Origin: Takakia lepidozioides
Taxonomy: Eukaryota; Streptophyta; Takakiopsida; Takakiales; Takakiaceae
NCBI GenBank assembly: GCA_030704615.1
Contig: CM060731.1
Location: forward strand, 62,104,756-62,168,755
Length of the DNA stretch: 64,000 bases
Direction of reading: 5' to 3'
Shown here: piece after piece, positions 57,586 to 64,000 of the stretch
How positions within the stretch are numbered: the first letter of the stretch is position 1
How the letters are laid out: the number at the start of each line of letters is the position of its first letter
Notes under the pieces: model-generated
What the model was told of the DNA's origin: nothing
Databases searched by the model: none
Seen by the model: the letters and a program-made list of their open reading frames with translations, nothing else
Made by a program: the position numbers and the translations under genes

Positions 57586-57986
57586 CTAAGAGCATCTCCA
57601 CGTGACACGGTACTTGCCCAAAAACGGCAATGCGGAGTGGCGGGGTCCTAAAAAGGCCGCGGGGCTTGCTTCACAGTTGCCTCGCCTCGGACCCATAGAA
57701 TTGCTGCAGCCCCACCTCAAATCTACCTCCCACATGGTACTTTTGCCAAACATACATGGACCCCGCCAACCACTCTACATTAAATTTGTGAGGTCTAAGA
57801 GATATGACGTCCTCGGTCAACGCGCCAAGATTGTGATCGGACGATAGGCCGGCCTTGGGGCTATCTGGCAAGCCACCGTCCGAACGGGGAGTGCCAACCC
57901 AAACCTTCCCCGTAAAAACTACCATTGTCCTTGTAACCAGTGTAAATGACGTTTGATGGGCATGCTCACCGTGGAGATGCTCTTAG
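57586..57986. mobile_element. MITE with CTAAGAGCATCTCCACG terminal inverted repeats
   Basis: The left end CTAAGAGCATCTCCACG (57586-57602) is matched by the reverse complement at 57970-57986. It is 401 bp long and inserted in the CCAAGTGCAATC repeat, which resumes at 57987. Short non-coding length and TIRs define a MITE. The GAGCATCTCCA terminus is common among plant MITEs, probably PIF/Harbinger-type, but the target duplication is ambiguous because the ends are palindromic. Confidence 0.85.
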
Positions 57987-58775
57987 TCCAAGTGCAATCC
58001 TAAAGCCCACTTTGTTATTTTTGCAATCTCCCGTGTCGAGGCTCAATCAATTGATATATCCACTTTATTATTTTTCGCGAATTTCCAGCGACCAAAAGTA
58101 CTTGAAATTCCAAATCTGCCACATGAAGGGCCAATCATTGCTCCAAGAAAGCCATGCTATTTTTCCCGAATTTCCAACGGCCAAAAGTACTTGGAATTCG
58201 ACATCTCCCACACCGTTGGCCCAAAAATTATGAGACTAAGCCAGGGTACCTCTCCTCATCGAGGGCTTTCCAACGACACCAAGCACCGGGGTTGGGGCAT
58301 CACGGTTTGGGAGGTCTCAACGATGCTACAAACAAACAAACAAACAAACAAACAAACATCTCGCTTCATATATTGATTCTACTTCGTTTCATATATTGAT
58401 GGGTTTTTGTCTTTGCTATTTTTCACGAATTTCCAGCAACCAAAAGTACTTAAAACTCTATATCTCCTCATAAATTTACTATTTTCCATGAATTTATTGA
58501 GTAATTTAGTAGCAATCCATCAAATCATTAAATATATATCTCCCGTCGAGGCTCCAACCATTGTCCCATGAGAGCCACTTTGCTAATTTTCCCAAATTTC
58601 CAGCGACCCAAAGTACTTGAAATTCCATATATCCCACACCGCAAGTCCAAAAATCACGAGACCAAGTTGGTGCACCCCTCCTCATCGAGGGCTTTCCAAC
58701 GGTACCAAACACCAAGGCTAGGGCCCGCGGTTTGGCACATCTCAAAGTGACAAACCAAAAAAAACAAAACAAGGA
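57987..58775. repeat. More copies of the AAACA-tailed repeat
   Basis: Copies at about 58055-58360 (tail AAACAAACA.., 58323-58360) and 58395-58772 (tail AAAAAACAAAACAA). Same words as in 55601-57585. Confidence 0.8.
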
Positions 58776-59140
58776 GCTCCGCCATAAGAGGCTCTGTCCT
58801 TTGGTAATTTTGTGGTTGTTGTTTTAACTTATATTTTTTCTAGGGCTTCATGAATCATTCCCATCAACCCTCCATAGATTAGGCTTAATGGATAAGCTTA
58901 GTTCTCTCCCTAAAGATGTCTCCACCTAGGCAAGAAGTCTCCAAATGCCTCTATCCCTTGCGGGTCCCATCAACCCTCTAAAGATTAGGCTCTCTCTCTC
59001 TAGGCTTAATGGATAAGCCCAGTTCTCCATTCTCCGCCTAGGCAAGAAGTCTCCACAATGCCTCTATCCAACAAGGGATAGAGCCAACAACAAAACAAAA
59101 CAAAACAAAACAAAACAAAACGTCTAGCTTCATATATTGA
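58776..59140. repeat. About 105-bp direct duplication followed by an AAAAC tract
   Basis: CATCAACCCTC..AGATTAGGC..TTAATGGATAAGC..GGCAAGAAGTCTCC..ATGCCTCTATCC occurs twice (58863-58955 and 58968-59070). It is followed by AAAACAAAAC.. (59090-59132) and CTTCATATATTGATC, the same sequence that follows other tails. Confidence 0.75.
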
Positions 59141-59704
59141 TCATCCAGATGCAATCGTGGATGTACTTCAACTAGATCTACTGAAGTTGTATCTTTGGAA
59201 TATGCTCAGCAGCAGAAAGTGTCGAGCTGCAATCCATCTTCCGTGAACAAAGGGACGGTGAACTTTAAAGGTGCAAGAATGTGGCAGTAAGTAATTATCC
59301 AGACTGGAGTGTTGGCAACCGTGCGCGTCTCCAACCTCATGCGTGGCACCAAGTGATTACACGAATCACATTAGCTTAATTATAGCTAATTGTCACTTTT
59401 TCTTCTCTCGTGTGGAAAGGGTGCTGCCAAAAAGAGGATTCCAGTTTTCAGCGAGCTGGTCCCGCTGCGCTCGGGCATCGCATCTCTCGTCTCAAGGAAG
59501 TGTGTGCATCACAGGATTGTATGCTGCACCGGATTAGGTTGGTCTCTGCAATTGCTTCAGTTTTTTGTTCATGCTATTCTGGATCATACTTGAGCTGTTT
59601 AACCGTCCTACCTCCGTACAGATGTTGATTTGAGCTGTCAAAGAAGTTCTCCAAACATGTCTGATTTCCGGTGTCTTTTTTCACCGTCGGTTTCTACTTA
59701 GGGT
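59141..59704. other. Probable 5' region of the hydrolase gene
   Basis: A short frame from 59410 (MWKGCCQKEDSSFQRAG) ends at a donor-like ATTAG/GTTGG near 59535 and could be exon 1. A CTACTTAG acceptor precedes 59700. No clear promoter motif found. Confidence 0.35.
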
Positions 59705-62700
59705 ATGGATTTTCAAGTTTGTTGTTGTGCTTCGATTGCAACATTGCAGAATCGCATCTGTTTTGGTTCTAGAGGCAGATCGATGTATTGTCTGGAAGTT
59801 TTAGCCGTGGAATGGACGAGTCTGGGATTGAAGAAGCTGGGGACGACGGCAGCGTCAGTTCTCGCGTGGGAGTATGTTGTGCTGATGCTCCTAGTAACAT
59901 CAATTTGGCTATATCATGTGCTGGATTTCCATTTTGTGGGAGACCTGGTGAGCGGATTTAGGGGCGATGTCGTTTGCTGTGCTGTGTCTTGGTTGAGTGA
60001 CAACGCTGCTAATTTTATCGTATTGGAGTGCTGTCTTTCCTTCTGGCTTTGGTGGCAGTATTGTGGAACTCCCAAGTGAATTCCAGAGTGAATCTCAATA
60101 TTGTCTCAACAATGAAGAAACCGTGTGAATAATCCAAAGTCAGGGTAGAGGGCTGAGTTTCGTCTGGTAAAATTCCTATTGGAAACTATCATGCTAGAGC
60201 TTCCGTGTTTCATTTTCTGTTCAGTTGAGGAACAGGAAATCAAAGTGGATTATCTCCTGTTTTGGGGATCTCCACGGAAAAGTACACCCGTTGAAATAGA
60301 TTTGCTCTGCCTTCAATGGGCAGTCAAGGTCCTTGGCACAATTGTTTTGGTGAATATAAGTTCCTTCAAGTTAATCCTGGTTCAAATTCCAAAAGTTATC
60401 TCTGCCTGGAAATAGTTATGATCTCACCTATATTTTTGGCCACTGTTACAGTCTCGAAGATAGTAAGTTGAAAAGCAATGCAATTGTTATTGCCTGCATT
60501 AGAAGCAGCAACACTTGCGATCTTTTTGACTCCCTACTGGCATATTGCTTAGGTATTGGGCAACAACATGGCTTGCCAGTCCGCACCTGCAGACTTGTTT
60601 TCTACATTTCCATGGCCGGCCACCACCTGTTGAGTACCATCGGTAAGTCCCGCAGACCTACAGACCCACACCTTCATGTATCATTGTTGACTGTTAGCAG
60701 TTTCCTCTCTAAATGTTTGCTAGGTTGATGACTGACTAATGTCACGGTGCCACATTGCTCGGAGGATTCCACAGCACCAGATGGACCTTCACTTAGAAGG
60801 TATGGTAGGTTGGGGTGGCAGGCAGCTTTTTATCACAGCAGATGGAGGAACGATAGCGCTTGACTGGGTTAAATCACATTCCTGTAAGGCTTGTTGTAAA
60901 CCGTCACTCCGTGATTGTCTTTTTTGTTTGCAATCAGTACGTGCAGGAGGGAAAAAGGGGACGCAAATATGTAGAGCACTACTTTAACAAAATAACACTG
61001 GTTGCAGTTAATCAGGAAGATGGGGATGAAAGCAAGCTGCGCACCTCAGCTTTAGATGAAACTCCAATTGTCATTATCATTCCTGGTTTAACAAGTCAGT
61101 CCAATGATGCAGTAAGTCTCCGGCTTCTTTTCCGAGCAATAATAATTCTACTTGTTCTTGCCAGCTTGTAGATCTGAAGGCTTTGATTATATCAGTCTAG
61201 CTCCATATTCTCAGAAGGGAGAGGTTTCAAGGATTGGAATTCATAGTGAATATTGATGAACCTGGTGGGGACAGTATGTGAAGCACATTGCACACAGCAC
61301 AACAGTGAAGGGATGGAGAGCATTAGTGTGCAATCATCGTGGTCTGGAGGTGTCTCCATCACTGTGAGTGCTTTCTCTCAGCATTATCTTTGGACTTTTG
61401 GTTGAGGTCTTAGAGCAAATAAAACCTTGAGATTATGCAGCCGCAGCTCAAATATAATGTGATTTCAACTGAAGTTGATCATGGGCATGCATGATGTAAG
61501 ATCCTACAAGTTGTAGTCGACTTCTCTTGAACACAATAGAAGAATTGTAGATTTGATGGAGAACGGGAGAATCTGTGACCTTCGCCCCTTTGTCTTTCTT
61601 TGTATCGGATTCTGCCCCTGACGGAGGTAGGTTCTGTTCCTTTTGTTCCCGCTCAAACTGGGCGCGGGGTCAATGGCCACAAGGCTACGGCAAACGTCTT
61701 ATGAGTACAATTTGTATTGGATTCTGCACTGGTTTAGTGAGATGTTGTGTGAAGTGTTTTTTGGCAGTTGTGTTTCGGGCTGAGCTGACTTTCCACTATG
61801 TATGGATGGCAGTCAGACAAGCTTTATAATGCTGGGTGGACAGAGGATCTTCGGAGGATTATCCAGTATGTCCACAAGAAGTATCCCCGAGCGCTGTTAT
61901 TTACAATTGGCACAAGCCTCGGAGCCAACATACTGGTACTTTGGCGAAAATTGTTCAGTTAGTGGTAGAGGTGGATGTGGATGTTTCTACGTTTCTACCA
62001 CTGTCCCTGACAACCTGGATAAGTGCCCGTGAATGTTGGGGCCCTTGTAGATGTACAGATTGGAGGCATACATGGATGTTTGCTGAAGCAACTTATTGAA
62101 GGAAGTGGTCAGAAATGACATTACTGCTAAATTCCTTGCTTCGAACGTTAGAATAACCTTGTTACTATTGTGCAGGTGAAGTACCTGGGAGAAGAAGGTG
62201 CAGCTACACCCGTCGGTGCTGCAGCAGCTATTTGCTGTCCTTGGGATCTTGTGGTATGTCCAGTTATTCCCCTTGCAATAGTTGCACAGCTTGGATGTAA
62301 AAACTATTGTTTGCAACTTGACAAACTCTATTGGATAGATAGAATATGGAGGGGGTTGCTATTCTATCAGCCATCACTGTGACGTGGATGCGGAACACCG
62401 GGACACGTGGCAATCAATTTTTTTTCCCCAAGGTTGCCTGTAAATTTGTGCTTGGATTCATGAGAGACATTAATGCAGAATGACAGGGTATTGTCCCCAA
62501 ACACTACCTTTGGTTACAAAAGGTGGAGACTGATCTCGAAAACTAAATGTATTTCTGGGATTTACAACCTTAGCTTCTGATAGTATAAACCTACAGTAGA
62601 CATGGACTGTTAAAAAAACAAGCGCCACACATGTTATCAAATGATGTAGACAAGCCAACACATCAAAAGGTTGACCACAAAATTTCGGGGACACCACGAA

Positions 62701-63941
62701 AAAGAATAAAAGGTCCAAGAAATAATTTGGGGACACCACCTTTGGTCCGAAGAAGGTGGGCATAAAAATCAAATATCCAAAATTTTTTTGGAGGAGACCA
62801 CCTTCGTCCGACGAAGGTGGGCATAAAATTCAAAGATCCAAATTTTCTTAGGAAAAGACCACCTTCATTCAACGAAGGTGGGGAATAAAAGTCAAAGATC
62901 CAAAAAACTTTTGGTGAAAACTACCTTCCTTGAACGAAAATGGGCATAAAAATCAAGGATCAAATACTGGATTCTGGTGAATCAAATATGGATAGTACTG
63001 CTAAAAAAGTTTCTGTGTTCCATGTATGTGTGACAGGTGTGTGACAGATTCCTTTCAAGGAATGGGGTGCAGAATATTTACAATAAAATCCTTGCAAGTA
63101 GCATGCTCGAGTATGCCCAATTGTATGTACTAAATTCTTTCCATATTCTCACTGGCCTCTCGAAGTCGGATGAATACTCAAGGGGTAATCTCTCCCGGTT
63201 TGGGTGCGTTTAGTCTCTTGCCTCTGGTCAGAAAAGGTTCGCCATCATTTTTTGAGAGAGGACTCCTTTGGTGATCCTGTTGGAGGTGAGATGTACTTTT
63301 CTGTTTCAAGTGTCAAATTTGCTTACTTTTTGGTTTGGTTTTGACATTTGTGTAGGCACCAGAGTGCCGTCTCACGCCTTGTGGACTGGAATCTCTTAAG
63401 CAAGGTTAGTGCTGATTGGAATTGTCATCATTATGATGTAAATATTTGTTCACGATTTCAAAAAACCTTAAAAGTCTTTTTGCTCTTGATGTTATTTTGA
63501 CAGACTAAAACCATACGCGATTTTGACAACTACTGTACACGGCTGATTGGAAAGTTTGAGGTATGGATTACAGCTCTGGCCTGTATGGTCTCTGTCCGCC
63601 AGGTTTTGTGAAAGAGACTTTAATAACGGGGTTCATGTTCATGGTGCTGATCAAATGTCATCGATTGTATTTTTTGAGTTGCAAATGGTTGTCGAAGGGC
63701 GAGTAGTATGAGCAATATTATTTATCTATTCACATCTGTGACTACAGACTTGTTTTTAAACAGGTCCAGTTTTGTGTCTACATAAATTTTTGGTGTGAAC
63801 TGGAGTGCAGACCGTGGACACTTTTTACCGGCAGTGTAGCAGCGCCAATTATCTGGCAGATGTCGCAGTACCCCTTCTCTGTTTCAACTCCTTGGATGAT
63901 CCAGTCTGCACCAAGGAGGCTATACCCTGGGATGAAGTCAC
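59705..63941 (+). CDS. EMB8/ABHD1-3-type alpha/beta hydrolase gene, 3' end beyond the window
   Basis: Exons with good junctions: 60553-60642, 60822-about 60883, about 60938-61111, 61275-61363, 61813-61935, 62176-62253, 63037-63122, 63356-63404, 63504-63560 and 63811-63941. A candidate first coding exon from 59705 encodes a hydrophobic segment (YVVLMLLVTSIWLYHVL) followed by HFVGDLVSGFRGD, as in plant EMB8-like membrane-anchored hydrolases. Family blocks: TTWLASPHLQTCFLHFHGRP, DGGTIALDW, VIIIPGLTS (oxyanion region), VCNHRGLEV, NAGWTEDLRRIIQYVHKKYP, the nucleophile elbow GTSLG (Ser codon in 61909-61923), and LLCFNSLDDPVCTKEAIPWD with the acid Asp at 63895-63900. The catalytic His should lie past 64000. 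Phase agrees at most junctions checked; 60883/60938 and 61363/61813 are not settled. No lesion seen. Likely substrate is a lipid ester; not determined. Confidence 0.86.
62680..62960. repeat. About 62-bp hairpin minisatellite in a hydrolase intron
   Basis: Units begin near 62743, 62800, 62860 and 62920, with a weaker one before 62743. Each carries an inverted repeat, best at about 62800: CCACCTTCGTC next to GACGAAGGTGG. The rest of each unit is GCATAAAAATCAAAGATCC followed by A/T runs. It lies between the exons ending at 62253 and starting at 63037. Confidence 0.85.
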
Positions 63942-64000
63942 GTAAGCTCCCCTCAAAAGCATAGATCAGTTTAGAATCACCCGGGTGTAATTGTGTGCCA

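Noticed and set aside
57602-57847. Open frame inside the MITE
   Set aside because: It is short, lies between TIRs of a non-autonomous element, and resembles no transposase.

Overview
The window is nuclear DNA from a large, intron-bearing, transposon-rich green-lineage genome. GT..AG introns split several genes. One LTR retrotransposon has the plant-type PBS TGGTATCAGAGC, and an EMB8-type plant alpha/beta hydrolase gene closes the window. The overall style (Athila/Tat-like Ty3 elements, SWIM-type transposases and a lineage gene carrying a DGNHRL motif) reminds me of a charophyte alga such as Chara. That attribution is from memory of style and is moderate to low confidence.

Layout. Positions 244-3249 (minus) hold a multi-exon gene with a ParB/sulfiredoxin-like DGNHRL motif; every splice junction I checked between 244 and 2658 keeps phase. 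Its acidic first exon is probably 10950-11478. The inferred intron between the two is filled by a 7.4-kb satellite (about 3480-10905) of 115-bp units, each carrying a near-perfect 40-nt hairpin. Positions 12247-15700 (plus) hold a Mutator-like transposase gene with a SWIM zinc finger. Its 3' end is tandemly duplicated (15158-17298) and ends in GTGAGC palindromes. A diverged paralogue lies at 41641-45030.

Between the two transposase genes is a nest of three Ty3 elements. Element A (minus) is an Athila/Tat-like element in three pieces: 17299-21085, 26921-27437 and 40010-41618. Element B (21086-26920, plus) is a complete LTR-to-LTR insertion in the gag of A with 5-bp target duplications (CGACA). 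Element C (27438-39814, plus) is a 12.4-kb relative of A, inserted at another point of A's gag. C is in RNA form, R-U5-gag-pol-extra ORF-U3-R, rather than LTR-to-LTR. Its 3' R joins the 3' half of a tRNA ending in CCA, followed by antisense U5. The 18-nt PBS of C is exactly complementary to that tRNA 3' end. This looks like a fossil of a multi-template reverse-transcription event and is the most striking thing here.

From 45.5 to 53.8 kb lies a decayed LINE (ORF1-like region, endonuclease, reverse transcriptase, RNase H) interrupted by a solo LTR of the B family. From 54.5 to 59.1 kb are palindromic remnants, clustered repeats that end in AAACA tracts, and a 401-bp MITE. From about 59.4 kb to the right edge runs a membrane-anchored alpha/beta hydrolase gene, the only host gene here that looks functional; a hairpin minisatellite sits in one of its introns. 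The transposon genes are nearly all broken by indels or stops. Some single-base lesions in homopolymers may be assembly errors.
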